Source: GCA-002733465 sp039969155 (GTDB lineage Bacteria > Pseudomonadota > Gammaproteobacteria > Enterobacterales > Kangiellaceae). From it: a DNA stretch of 64,000 nt. The stretch is from NCBI GenBank assembly GCA_039969155.1, contig JBDVOJ010000112.1, positions 1 to 64,000 of the forward strand. The letters run 5' to 3'. Below, one piece after another: positions 44,819-54,231 of this stretch; position 1 is the stretch's first letter, and every line of letters starts with the position of its first letter. Both the position numbers and the translations under genes were made by a program. Below the pieces are notes generated by a model. It did not search any database and had not been told where the DNA came from. It saw only the letters and a list, made by a program, of their open reading frames with translations.

Positions 44819-47476
44819 CTAGAAATTTACAGAAACTTGCAGGCTTAATTCAGTTCCAACTGTTTCTGTTAGTATATCAACGTCTTCTTGCTCAATCGTT
44901 TTATCTTCACCTAACAAATTTTTCACTTGGAATTTTAAAGTGGTATCGTAGGTCGGATACCAAGTGTAAATGAAATCCAATGAATGAAAAGAGTTCTCTT
45001 CCGCATCTTCAAAACCGCTCACCCCAGGTACGATTATTCGAGGACCGAACACGTTGTAAACCAAGGTAGCTGCATGTTCGTTATTTAATGCGTCCCAACC
45101 CATTTGTAGGTTAACTACCCACTCTGAATGACCAATTAATCGACGAGTGTTATTGGTAATTACCGAAGTAACACTCTGATCAGTATTCAAAGCTTCTTTT
45201 AATTGGTCTTCAAATAAACAGTTAGCAGCACCAACAGAAGAACAAATATTCACTTCAGAATCACTATAAGTAAAGTTACCAGTAACAAAATAGTTGGCCA
45301 TATCGTCACTGATAAACGATAGATCTTTTAAGAACTCAACTTCTACCCCATATAGCTGCCCGTCGGTGGCGTTAGCCGTCAACAGTTGAGGTGCCCCTTC
45401 AGTGGCACTCGGTAATTCAATTTGCTCAATCGGATTGGTGATATCTTTCCAGAAAAACGCTACAGAGACATTTTCACCAGTTTCTAAATACCACTCCCAA
45501 CGGAAGTCAATGTTGTCGACTGCAGAACTTTTAAGAGACGTTGAACCTCTGACTAAGAACTCGGTTAAAGGATCGATATAGAAGCTAGTAGAGATGTCTC
45601 GGAAATCTGGACGAATCGTGGTTTCGCTATAATTAAATCGAAATTGCATCTCACTATCAACAATATAAGTCGCTGCGAGGGAAGGAAACAACTCATCTTC
45701 TAGCAACGGTAATTCTGAAATTGAATCAGTATCGCCAGCAAAAAAGTCTGAATGAGGCTGAAAAGGGATGGAGACTTGTCTAAAATCTTCATATCTAACG
45801 CCACCAGTCACTCGCCAGTTTTTGTTCAAATCAAAATCCGCCATAAAGTAATAAGCATCAATTAAAGTAGCAGCTTTGTATTTATCACCGTTTGAAGTCG
45901 CGTCATCCAAACGAATATTATAATCACTTTGCGACAAATTATTATCTGACATGATTTGCGAAAAATCGTCGCCAGCTAGATATTGGGATGGGATCGAAAA
46001 TGTTTGAAGTACGATTCCGATACTTTCAGCATCACGATTTTTTTCTACAAAATCAGCGCCTGCTTTTAACTCAACACTCCACGAATCGTTATAGATTGGC
46101 ATGGAAAGATTAAAGCCATAGTTTTCAACATCATCTTCCAAGAATTGAAAACCATAAGTCGTATTAATATCTCTAGCCAGCTGAGAACTAGAAACACCAC
46201 CAACGCGGTCGATTCTAAACGTGGTTTCAAATGCTCCAGGAGCATCTCTCTCTGTTTTACTTTTAGACACATACCAATCAGCGCCTAGATTAAACCAGTC
46301 TGGAAAGTTATGACGACCTTTTAGCTGGTGAGAAATCAATTCCCTTTCTTCATAAAGTACATCAACTTTGCGACGAGATTCGTCTGGCTCATTAATGGTG
46401 TTGGTGTTTTCGAATTGTCGATTTCTCAATCGATCTTTAGTATCACTAAGAAATATGTTATTCAGTTCCAAATGATGATCTTGATTAAAGTCATAACCAA
46501 GATTTAACATCCCACTCCATTTTATTTGATGTTCGGTAGACTGGCCGTCAGCAAACTCATTAATTCTAATTTCGCCACCGGATTTCGCTAGGTTGTTAAT
46601 ATTTCTTTCTTCACTAACATTCCATTCGTTTTTGTAGGACAGGCTCGCCAAAAAGCCAATTCGAGAATCACTGCCAAAGTCAATTTTGTCACCATAGGTT
46701 AGATCAAATCCGTAGTCAGGGTCGATTGACTGTTCTTGCGCATCAATGTCTCTGTTTAATGAGCTAACAATCGCAACAGATTCTTGGGTAGATAATCCAT
46801 TGAGTCCATCTCCATTAAGAGTAGAACTTAGTAAAGACGATAATTCTCTAGTTCCATCATCGCTGCCAAAGTTATCGTCGCTACCACCAGCATACCAAGC
46901 AGAGTCATCGTTATCGAAATTAAATCCTAATTTACCACCGACTTTAAAAACTCTTTCGCTTGGGATGGATTTAGTTCGAATATCAACATTTCCTCCAGCA
47001 AAATGAGCGGGAAGGGCAGGTGAATATGATTTTTGTACATTAAGACTTTCGATAATTCCAGATGGAAATAAATCGAGTGGTAAAACCGAACGAGTCGGAT
47101 CTGGACTCGGGACGGTAGCACCATTTAACAAGGTGCTAGAATATCGCTCACCTAGTCCACGGATGTATATGTATTTTCCATCAACCAGGGTTAAGCCTGT
47201 GACACGTCTAAGTGCGGAGGCAGCATCACTATCACCCGTTCGTGAGATTTGTTCCGCACCTAGAATATCGGCAACAAAGGCTTGATCTTTTCGTTCGTCT
47301 AAAACGGCTTGAGCACTACCCTGTAGGCGGCTTCCAGTAACCACTACTTCTTCTAACTCAGTTTCTTGATTTTCTTCCTCGGCAACCACCGAAAGCGGTG
47401 CGAGACTAGTTAACAGAGCGAAGCTGACCGCCGTCGCTGCTTTTTTAACTAGATATTTATTGTGTAATCTATTCAT
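44819..47476 (-). CDS. TonB-dependent outer-membrane receptor
   Basis: 885 residues. A signal peptide (ending about residue 32) precedes a TonB-box-like ELEEVVVTGSRL, the plug domain (GDSDAASALRRVTGLTLVDG, YIYIRGLGERYSSTLLNGATVPSPDP) and a 22-strand barrel ending in VNF (terminal Phe). The substrate is unknown. Its nearest relatives in architecture are large receptors paired with a beta-helix lipoprotein, like the gene directly upstream. A terminator-like hairpin at 47624-47652 separates the two. It probably uses the nearby TonB2-type operon. Confidence 0.92.
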   Translation of the reverse strand: MNRLHNKYLVKKAATAVSFALLTSLAPLSVVAEEENQETELEEVVVTGSRLQGSAQAVLDERKDQAFVADILGAEQISRTGDSDAASALRRVTGLTLVDGKYIYIRGLGERYSSTLLNGATVPSPDPTRSVLPLDLFPSGIIESLNVQKSYSPALPAHFAGGNVDIRTKSIPSERVFKVGGKLGFNFDNDDSAWYAGGSDDNFGSDDGTRELSSLLSSTLNGDGLNGLSTQESVAIVSSLNRDIDAQEQSIDPDYGFDLTYGDKIDFGSDSRIGFLASLSYKNEWNVSEERNINNLAKSGGEIRINEFADGQSTEHQIKWSGMLNLGYDFNQDHHLELNNIFLSDTKDRLRNRQFENTNTINEPDESRRKVDVLYEERELISHQLKGRHNFPDWFNLGADWYVSKSKTERDAPGAFETTFRIDRVGGVSSSQLARDINTTYGFQFLEDDVENYGFNLSMPIYNDSWSVELKAGADFVEKNRDAESIGIVLQTFSIPSQYLAGDDFSQIMSDNNLSQSDYNIRLDDATSNGDKYKAATLIDAYYFMADFDLNKNWRVTGGVRYEDFRQVSIPFQPHSDFFAGDTDSISELPLLEDELFPSLAATYIVDSEMQFRFNYSETTIRPDFRDISTSFYIDPLTEFLVRGSTSLKSSAVDNIDFRWEWYLETGENVSVAFFWKDITNPIEQIELPSATEGAPQLLTANATDGQLYGVEVEFLKDLSFISDDMANYFVTGNFTYSDSEVNICSSVGAANCLFEDQLKEALNTDQSVTSVITNNTRRLIGHSEWVVNLQMGWDALNNEHAATLVYNVFGPRIIVPGVSGFEDAEENSFHSLDFIYTWYPTYDTTLKFQVKNLLGEDKTIEQEDVDILTETVGTELSLQVSVNF

Positions 47477-47623
47477 TACTTACTCCAACAAAATTGTTGC
47501 TTTTTTGTTTCATTTCTCGCGCTAAGGGGTTTGAAAAATCGAAGAATCTATCAACTCAAGATTACTCCTGCCGCGATGAACTTATGATTCAATTAATATT
47601 CTTTTCTATCTAATTTAAATAAA

Positions 47624-47652
47624 GGGAAATAAGATCTTCGATCCTATTTCCC
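47624..47652 (-). terminator. Hairpin between repeat lipoprotein and receptor genes
   Basis: GGGAAATA and GATC (47624-47636) pair with GATC and TATTTCCC (47640-47652) across a tight loop. On the minus strand a T-rich run follows. It is likely an intrinsic terminator or attenuator, limiting read-through into the receptor gene. Confidence 0.75.
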
Positions 47653-47671
47653 TCATAGTCTGGATTTATGA

Positions 47672-50600
47672 TTAGTCGTCTAGACCAACAGTGACCCAGC
47701 CAGCAGTCCAATCGTTGTCTTCACCAACCGCACCGATAAAGTCAGGGCTATCAAACCAGCTGTCAATGCTATTCATATCAGCAGCCGCTGCAGAAGTTGC
47801 AGTCTCGTATCCAGTGATAACATCAGCCATTGTTGCTTCGACACTGTTACCTGTTTGTGCCAAGAACCAGTCTTCAGTCGTTGTTGTTGCTGTTGCGTTA
47901 CCTTTGAAGTTTTCGCCGTTTTCGCAAGCAACTACACTGTTTTGCATGATAAGTGCACCAGACTCTGCATTCGCTTGAGTTTCAGGGAAGCTATCAACTT
48001 CCAAGCACTCTCCCATGCCTGCAGGTCCAGTGATTAGCACGTTGTATAATTCGCCAGCAGTTCCGTGTCTTAATAAAACGCCTTCTGAATCTTCATTAGC
48101 GGCGCCAATAATGGTGAAATTAGCGATGACTGGAGTCGTTAGCGGAGTAGCCGCTGGCGCTTCTTCACCGTTGTCAGCTTCAATACCACGATTAACAAAA
48201 GCTGCATCATGTTTGATTAATACGTACTGAGCTCTGCCAGTCCAACCAAATGACCAGTCGAAAGAGTCATCGCCGTTAGCAGTCAACACTAAATGTCTAA
48301 CGTCTACGGTACCGCCAAAGAACTCGACACCGTCATCTAAATTCATATGAACTTGGATGTAGTCAACATTTGTCTCGCTTCCAACACCCGCGAATGAAAT
48401 TCCGTTTAGCTCATCACCTGAACCAAGTGCTTTACCTGCGTACTTAACAACCACATAACGTAGCGTTCCAGAATTATCTTCAGCGTTGTCGCCACCGTAC
48501 AATCCAGCGTCACCTTCTGCACTAATTCCACAGTTAGCCAACTCAGTTGCATCAGCAACGTCATCACCATTTCCATCACAAAGATTAGATGGCGCATTAC
48601 CTAACAATACTAATCCACCCCATTGTCCAACAGCCGTTGCTTGACCTGTCACATCTTGAACCGAAGTCATGATGATTGGAGACGATGCACTACCTAACGC
48701 TTCAATTTTTGAACCACGGCGAGCGACTAAGAAGTCATCACCCGTTTCGCCAATTAGGGTTGTTCCTGGCTCGATATATAGAGTGGCGCTATTTGCGTTG
48801 TCTTCACCAACCGCTGTACGACCTTTTAACACCCAATGCTTGTCATTAGTTAGAACCACATCGGATGTAAACACGACGTCAGCATCTAACTTATAAACGG
48901 GCTTATCAGTAATTGCAGCAAACTCTCCAGAGGCATCGGTCGCTAGACCTTGCGCATCAGCAGAAGTGATATCGGTAGGGATACCTGTGTTAACACCAAC
49001 AGTCCAACCTTCCATCCAGTTACTTTCACCATCAAATGCACCAATGTAATCAGTTGAGCGGAACCAAGAGTCGCTATAGGCATCTGCTGCGTCTACACCT
49101 GCTCCTAGTAAAGGAGAACCAGATTGAGGAGTAAATCCATCAGCTAATAGAACTAAGGCTTCTGAGTTATCAAATGCACTGTTACCAGTTTGACCTAAGA
49201 ACCAATCTTCAGTGGTAGTCGCGTCAGTCGCATTCCCTTTAAAGTTCTCACCATTTTCACAAGCTACGATAGAATGAGTCATGATTAATGAACCGTTCTC
49301 AGCATTCGCTCGAGTTTCTGGGAAACTATCAACTTCTAAACATTCGCCCATGCCTGCAGGACCCGTAATTACAAAGTTGTGTAATCGTCCAGCCGTTCCG
49401 TGACGAAGTAGGACACCTTCAGAATCACTGCCCGGAGCGTTAGCACCACGAATGGTTACATTACTTACGATAGGGTTAGTTAAAGGAGTCGCAGCTGGAA
49501 ACTCTTCGCCGTTGTCGGCTTCGAAACCGCGATTGGCTTGTGTGTCGTTGTGCTGTACATAGATGAATTGAGCGCGACCAGTCCAACCAAATGACCAATC
49601 AAAGCTATCGTCACCATTTCCGGTTAAAACAACGTGGCTAACATCAATACTTCCACCAAAAAACTCAACACCGTCGTCAAGATTTTCGTGAACTTGAATG
49701 TAATCAACAATCGTTCCACTACCAACACCCGCAAATGAAATACCATTTAGCTCATCACCTGAACCAAGTGCTTTACCTGCTTGTTTAACCACTACAAACT
49801 TAAGTGTTCCAGAGTCGTCTTCAGAATCATTACCACCGTAAAGACCTGCATCACCTTCAGCATTGATACTACATCCAGCTAACTCATCAGCATCAGCAAC
49901 ATTGTCGCCATTTGCATCACACAAATTCGAAGGCGCGTTACCTAAGAGAACTAAACCACCCCATTGCCCGATATCTGTTTCTTCGCCAGTCACATCTTGA
50001 ATCGAAGTCATTATAATCGGAGCACCGGCTGTACCAACTGCCTCAATTTTAGAATCACGACGAACCACTAAGAAGTCATCACCCGATTCTCCAATCAAAG
50101 TGGTACCTTGTTGGATATATAGAGTGGCACTGTTGGCTCGATCATTACCGACAGCCGTTCGGCCATTTAGGATCCAATGAGCATCGTTAGTCAGAGTCAC
50201 ATCAGAAGTAAACGTGGTGCCATTGGCCAAACGATAAACTGGCTTGTCAGTAATTTCTGGAAACTCGCTAGAAACGTTTGAAGCTAAACCTTGTTGAAGT
50301 GCATTTTGAATGTTAGCAGGGAAACCGCCTTTAACGCCCACAGCCCATCCTTCGGTCCAGTCATTAGTTCCATCGAAAGCACCGACATAATCAACACTAT
50401 CGAAGAAGCTATCAACTGCAGAAACATCTAGTCCAGCTCCTAGAAGTGGCGAACTTGTTGTTGGCATATAACCGTTGACTTCCATTTGTACTGATGAAGA
50501 ATCGGCAAATGCAAGGTTCCCTGTTTGGCCTAAGAACCAATCTTCTGTGGTCAATGTATCGGTGGCATTCCCTTTAAAATTTTCACCATTATCACAAGCG

Positions 50601-51760
50601 ATCACAGAGTGAGTCATGGTCAACTCTCCACTTTCGGCATTCGCTCGAGTTTCTGGAAAGCTGTCTACTTCTAAACATTCGCCCATTCCAGTTGGACCTG
50701 TTACCACGATATTATGTAGGTTGCCTGCGGTTCCATGACGAAGAAGAACACCTTCTGAATTGGCATCAGGAACATTGCCACCAACAATCGTAAAATTTGA
50801 AATAATTGGCTTTGTTAATGGAGTTGCTGCTGGAAATTCTTCGCCGTTGTCTGCTTCTATAGCACGATTTCCAGCTGTGTCATTTGCTTGAACATAAACG
50901 TATTGTGCTTTTCCTGTCCAACCGAATGACCAATCAAAAGCGTCATCGCCGTTGCCTGTTAAAACAACATGTTTAACATTGACCGAACCACCGAAAAACT
51001 CAACACCGTCATCAAGGTTTTCGTGAACCTGAATGTAATCAACATTCGTTCCACTACCAACACCAGCAAATGAAATACCGTTTAGCTCATCACCTGAACC
51101 TAACGCTTTACCCGCTTGTTTAACAATCACATATTCAAGCGAACCAGAATTATCTTCTGAATCGTCGCCACCATATAGTCCGGCATCTCCTTCTGCACTA
51201 ATGCTACAGTTAGCTAGCTCAGTTGCATCGGCGACATCGTCACCATTGGCATCACACAGGTTTGACGGAGCGTTACCCAAAAGGACCAATCCGCCCCATT
51301 GACCTATAGCGGTTTCTCCTCCAGTGACATCTTCAAGTGACGTCATAGTAATGGGTGAAGATTGATTACCATTTGCTTGGATAGTTGAACCACGACGAAC
51401 CACCAAAAAGTCGTCTCCTGAACGTCCGATAACAGTTGTGCCTGCTTCAATGGTCAACTCAGATGAACTTGCTCGGTCTTCACCAACAGCAACTCTTCCA
51501 GTCAATACCCATAAAGCATCATTGCTAAAAGTCGCGTCTGCGGTGAGGGTTCCAGTCACTTCACACACATTGTCGAAACTACCAATTGCGTCAATTTTTG
51601 TTGCGAAACTAGGACAGGTAAATCCTGTCACTGGGGGTTGGACTACTGGGGGCTGAACGACTTCATCGCCTTCAACAATTGAAATATCTCCACCGCCGCA
51701 ACCCGTGAGTGCTAAAACACCCGCCACTGCACTAACAGAGATTAGTTGGTTAAATTTCAT
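47672..51760 (-). CDS. Giant triple-repeat beta-helix lipoprotein, partner of a TonB receptor
   Basis: 1362 residues. Lipobox LALTGCGGG, a Pro/Val linker (VVQPPVVQPPV), then three copies of a domain of about 445 residues (DNA period about 1335-1341 bp; the WGGLVLLGNAPSNLCD motif recurs at 48614, 49955 and 51290 on the plus strand). Each copy has LYIEPGTTLIGETGDDFLVA-type strands, a dockerin-like acidic loop (DANGDDVADATEL), GDAGLYGGD.ED.SG and DDGVEFFGG. This suggests a right-handed beta-helix with calcium sites. It may bind a ligand for the receptor; the ligand is unknown. A Pho-box array lies upstream. Confidence 0.85.
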   Translation of the reverse strand: MKFNQLISVSAVAGVLALTGCGGGDISIVEGDEVVQPPVVQPPVTGFTCPSFATKIDAIGSFDNVCEVTGTLTADATFSNDALWVLTGRVAVGEDRASSSELTIEAGTTVIGRSGDDFLVVRRGSTIQANGNQSSPITMTSLEDVTGGETAIGQWGGLVLLGNAPSNLCDANGDDVADATELANCSISAEGDAGLYGGDDSEDNSGSLEYVIVKQAGKALGSGDELNGISFAGVGSGTNVDYIQVHENLDDGVEFFGGSVNVKHVVLTGNGDDAFDWSFGWTGKAQYVYVQANDTAGNRAIEADNGEEFPAATPLTKPIISNFTIVGGNVPDANSEGVLLRHGTAGNLHNIVVTGPTGMGECLEVDSFPETRANAESGELTMTHSVIACDNGENFKGNATDTLTTEDWFLGQTGNLAFADSSSVQMEVNGYMPTTSSPLLGAGLDVSAVDSFFDSVDYVGAFDGTNDWTEGWAVGVKGGFPANIQNALQQGLASNVSSEFPEITDKPVYRLANGTTFTSDVTLTNDAHWILNGRTAVGNDRANSATLYIQQGTTLIGESGDDFLVVRRDSKIEAVGTAGAPIIMTSIQDVTGEETDIGQWGGLVLLGNAPSNLCDANGDNVADADELAGCSINAEGDAGLYGGNDSEDDSGTLKFVVVKQAGKALGSGDELNGISFAGVGSGTIVDYIQVHENLDDGVEFFGGSIDVSHVVLTGNGDDSFDWSFGWTGRAQFIYVQHNDTQANRGFEADNGEEFPAATPLTNPIVSNVTIRGANAPGSDSEGVLLRHGTAGRLHNFVITGPAGMGECLEVDSFPETRANAENGSLIMTHSIVACENGENFKGNATDATTTEDWFLGQTGNSAFDNSEALVLLADGFTPQSGSPLLGAGVDAADAYSDSWFRSTDYIGAFDGESNWMEGWTVGVNTGIPTDITSADAQGLATDASGEFAAITDKPVYKLDADVVFTSDVVLTNDKHWVLKGRTAVGEDNANSATLYIEPGTTLIGETGDDFLVARRGSKIEALGSASSPIIMTSVQDVTGQATAVGQWGGLVLLGNAPSNLCDGNGDDVADATELANCGISAEGDAGLYGGDNAEDNSGTLRYVVVKYAGKALGSGDELNGISFAGVGSETNVDYIQVHMNLDDGVEFFGGTVDVRHLVLTANGDDSFDWSFGWTGRAQYVLIKHDAAFVNRGIEADNGEEAPAATPLTTPVIANFTIIGAANEDSEGVLLRHGTAGELYNVLITGPAGMGECLEVDSFPETQANAESGALIMQNSVVACENGENFKGNATATTTTEDWFLAQTGNSVEATMADVITGYETATSAAAADMNSIDSWFDSPDFIGAVGEDNDWTAGWVTVGLDD

Positions 51761-52102
51761 AGTTTACTCCACTCGGATAACAATTTGTTTTATTAAGATC
51801 GGTTACAGAATAGGCCGAGTAGATTTCAGAAAAATGACAACTTGTGACAGTTAAATGACATTCTAAAAATTGAGATATTTGAGTGGTGACGCTTTATTCT
51901 TAGGAATTCTCTAGCACTAGTAATTCCACATAACTGGATTTAACAGAGAATTATTAACAAATTCTTACGAGTTTATTTCTTATTAATTTCAAATGTTTAG
52001 AGCGATTCTTACGGATTATAACGTTAAAAACTAATTTATTAGTTGATAGCTAAAGTTTCATCTTATACACTTAAAAACTAAATAATTAGTAGGACGTAAA
52101 CG
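51761..52102. other. Divergent regulatory gap, repeat lipoprotein / blaI-like gene
   Basis: 342 bases. The Pho-box array at 51834-51864 faces the minus-strand lipoprotein gene. AT-rich sequence 51960-52100 includes ACTAATTTATTAGT-like direct and inverted elements (TAATTTATTAGT at about 52032-52043 and CTAAATAATTAGTAGG at 52079-52094), which may be the operator for the BlaI-type repressor. Confidence 0.5.
51834..51864 (-). promoter_or_regulatory. Pho-box array upstream of the triple-repeat lipoprotein
   Basis: On the minus strand ATGTCAT-TTAA-CTGTCAC have the 11-nt spacing of a PhoB box, and a third TTGTCAT starts about 10 nt further on. TCTACT follows about 10 nt after the third unit as a -10 box. 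The lipoprotein start is about 75 nt downstream. Confidence 0.75.
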
Positions 52103-52483
52103 ATGGCTAGAAAACCCTCGTCACAATTGACCGATAGCGAACAAAATATCATGCGAATACTCTGGGATAGGGGAGAGGCCTCGGTTAGAGAGATCACCGA
52201 TATTTTGTCGCAAGATAAAAAAACGGCTTACACCACGGTGCAAACCATGTGCAAGATTTTGGCTGACAAAGGTTACGCCGACTTCCACAAACAAGGCAAA
52301 GCGTTTATCTACTCACCCAAAATTACTCAGCAAGAGGCTAGGCAGGGCGCGCTGACGAGTATGTTGAATAAATTTTTTGGTGGCTCGCCAAAGGTATTGG
52401 CTCAGCATTTGTTAGAAGAAACCAATATCGATTTAAAAGATCTTGAAGAATTACAGAATAAAATAGATCAAGCAGAAGATTAA
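52103..52483 (+). CDS. BlaI/MecI-family repressor
   Basis: 126 residues. A winged helix (LTDSEQNIMRILWDRGEASVREI, TAYTTVQTMCKILADKGY) followed by a helical dimerisation tail, with a phenylalanine-rich NKFFGGSPKVLAQHLLEE and a cleavage-site-like region. In classical systems a BlaR1/M56 protease inactivates it. It starts the operon with the M56-ankyrin gene 37 nt downstream. Confidence 0.9.
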   Translation: MARKPSSQLTDSEQNIMRILWDRGEASVREITDILSQDKKTAYTTVQTMCKILADKGYADFHKQGKAFIYSPKITQQEARQGALTSMLNKFFGGSPKVLAQHLLEETNIDLKDLEELQNKIDQAED

Positions 52484-52520
52484 TTGTAATGGAAATTTAT
52501 TCTCCGGGACTAAGAATATT

Positions 52521-54068
52521 ATGATTGCCGAATTTACTGTATTTGTGACTCTAGCAACTCATCATCTAATTATTGGTGTTGCGCTTTTTGTTCTATTGCG
52601 CCTGCTCTTTACCACAATAAGAGTTTCACCCGAACTTAGAAGTTGGCTTTGGCTCACGGCTTTTTTTATGGCGACTATTGTTCCAGTCACTTTAATTCAA
52701 GAAAGTAATGATGCGATTAATCAAACATTGTTTGCTACTAAGGCAAATAAAACGGCAACGCCAAAGGCCCAGGCTCCAAGTCTAAATAAGCAGCCAATAC
52801 TCGCCGATGCCAATACCATTTGGATAGCTCCTACCGAAGTTATTTTCCATTCTAATCAATTGCTAAAGCTATTTTGCATGATTTGGATTCTTGGCAGTTT
52901 ATGGCGCTGCTATAACTTGTTTCAGTCACATCAAAAGACTATTGGACTTTTAACGCTAAGTAGAGACTCCGAAACACTTAAATCTTTAGCGAAACGATTT
53001 CAAATTGAAATTTTAGAATCAAATGAAATTGGCAGCCCCTCAGTGATTGGCCTTTTTAAACCCAAAGTCGTTATTCCACGTCAGTTTATTGAACAGTTTT
53101 CATTAGAACAGCTTGAGCCAATCGTGTTGCATGAAATGGCACATATTCAGCGGCGTGATACTTGGATTAGCATGCTGCAAGAATTAATAGCCGTAATCTT
53201 TTGGTGGAGTCCAATCGTTAGGATTTTAAACAAACGAATTCATATTGATAGAGAACTCGCTTGTGATCTGCGAGCCGCCAAACAAATCAGTAACAAACAA
53301 TATGCTCAGTCATTAGTTGATTGTGCTCGAATAATGATTACCCAAAAAAGGAGCATCCTAGCTATGGGACTTTTTAGTCAGAAAAAAGAATTATTACAAC
53401 GCGTTGACCAGGTGTTACGCAGTCGAAAAGTTATGCAACCTAGCCTCTGGTTGGTCAGTGGTGTTTGCCTCTCACTCTCACTAGTGACAATTGGTGCGAC
53501 TCAAACCTTTTCGCCGAAAGTGAGTATTGTAAAGGCAAAAAATGATGCCAAACAATATTCTTTCCTTTCCCAAAGAACAGGACAACAGCTAATTGCGGCT
53601 GTTTCGGCCAATGACATAGAAACTATTCGCTTCCTGCAATCAAGAGGGGTTGATATAGATACGCCAGCAATTGGCGACGGAACCGCATTAATGATAGCCG
53701 TTAAAGAGAATAACCGAACGATGGTCGAAGCCTTATTGCAACTAGGTGCCAATGTAAACCAAGCCTCTCGCTTTGATGGCAATCCGTTGATTGTAGCAGC
53801 CATGAGAAATCGCCTTGAATTAGCTCAGCTTTTAATTGACAGCGGTGCCGATGTAAATGCCATTGTCACTTATGATGAAACTCCTTTGATTAACGCGACT
53901 CGTCGAGGTTATTTAGAAATGACTAAATTGCTGATCGATAATGGTGCTGATGTGAACTTAGCTGTGCAAACTGGAGCACTCGACGGTTCTAAAATTCGCT
54001 CACCTTTGAACATGGCGAATAATGCCGAGGTTCGTGAATTTCTAATAGAGCAGGGCGCCGTCGAATAA
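52521..54068 (+). CDS. BlaR1-type M56 metallopeptidase with C-terminal ankyrin repeats
   Basis: 515 residues. N-terminal membrane segments (about 12-30, 38-56, 108-126), an M56 protease domain with HEMAH (residues 204-208) and DRELACDLRAA, and a further membrane helix (about 315-333). The C-terminus is not a penicillin-binding sensor but about five ankyrin repeats (residues 358-515: GTALMIAVKENNRTMVEALLQLGANVN, then TPLINATRRGYLEMTKLLID). The ankyrin part lies beyond the last helix and would face the periplasm. Fused architecture is the unusual point. Confidence 0.85.
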   Translation: MIAEFTVFVTLATHHLIIGVALFVLLRLLFTTIRVSPELRSWLWLTAFFMATIVPVTLIQESNDAINQTLFATKANKTATPKAQAPSLNKQPILADANTIWIAPTEVIFHSNQLLKLFCMIWILGSLWRCYNLFQSHQKTIGLLTLSRDSETLKSLAKRFQIEILESNEIGSPSVIGLFKPKVVIPRQFIEQFSLEQLEPIVLHEMAHIQRRDTWISMLQELIAVIFWWSPIVRILNKRIHIDRELACDLRAAKQISNKQYAQSLVDCARIMITQKRSILAMGLFSQKKELLQRVDQVLRSRKVMQPSLWLVSGVCLSLSLVTIGATQTFSPKVSIVKAKNDAKQYSFLSQRTGQQLIAAVSANDIETIRFLQSRGVDIDTPAIGDGTALMIAVKENNRTMVEALLQLGANVNQASRFDGNPLIVAAMRNRLELAQLLIDSGADVNAIVTYDETPLINATRRGYLEMTKLLIDNGADVNLAVQTGALDGSKIRSPLNMANNAEVREFLIEQGAVE

Positions 54069-54231
54069 GTAATACGCAATCAAGCGCTTAGAGAATTCTA
54101 AGCTGACCCACTTAAAACTAATTTTCAACACCGAAGTTTAAACTTGGATTTATTCAAGCGGACGCTCTCGGCTTAAAAAAGGATAACAGCATGTACAATG
54201 CATCAAAACACAAACAATCGGAGAGGTTTAT

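Noticed and set aside
47672..51760. Assembly duplication as the cause of the triple repeat
   Set aside because: The three copies differ throughout at many bases and periods differ (1335 and 1341 bp), so they are diverged true repeats.
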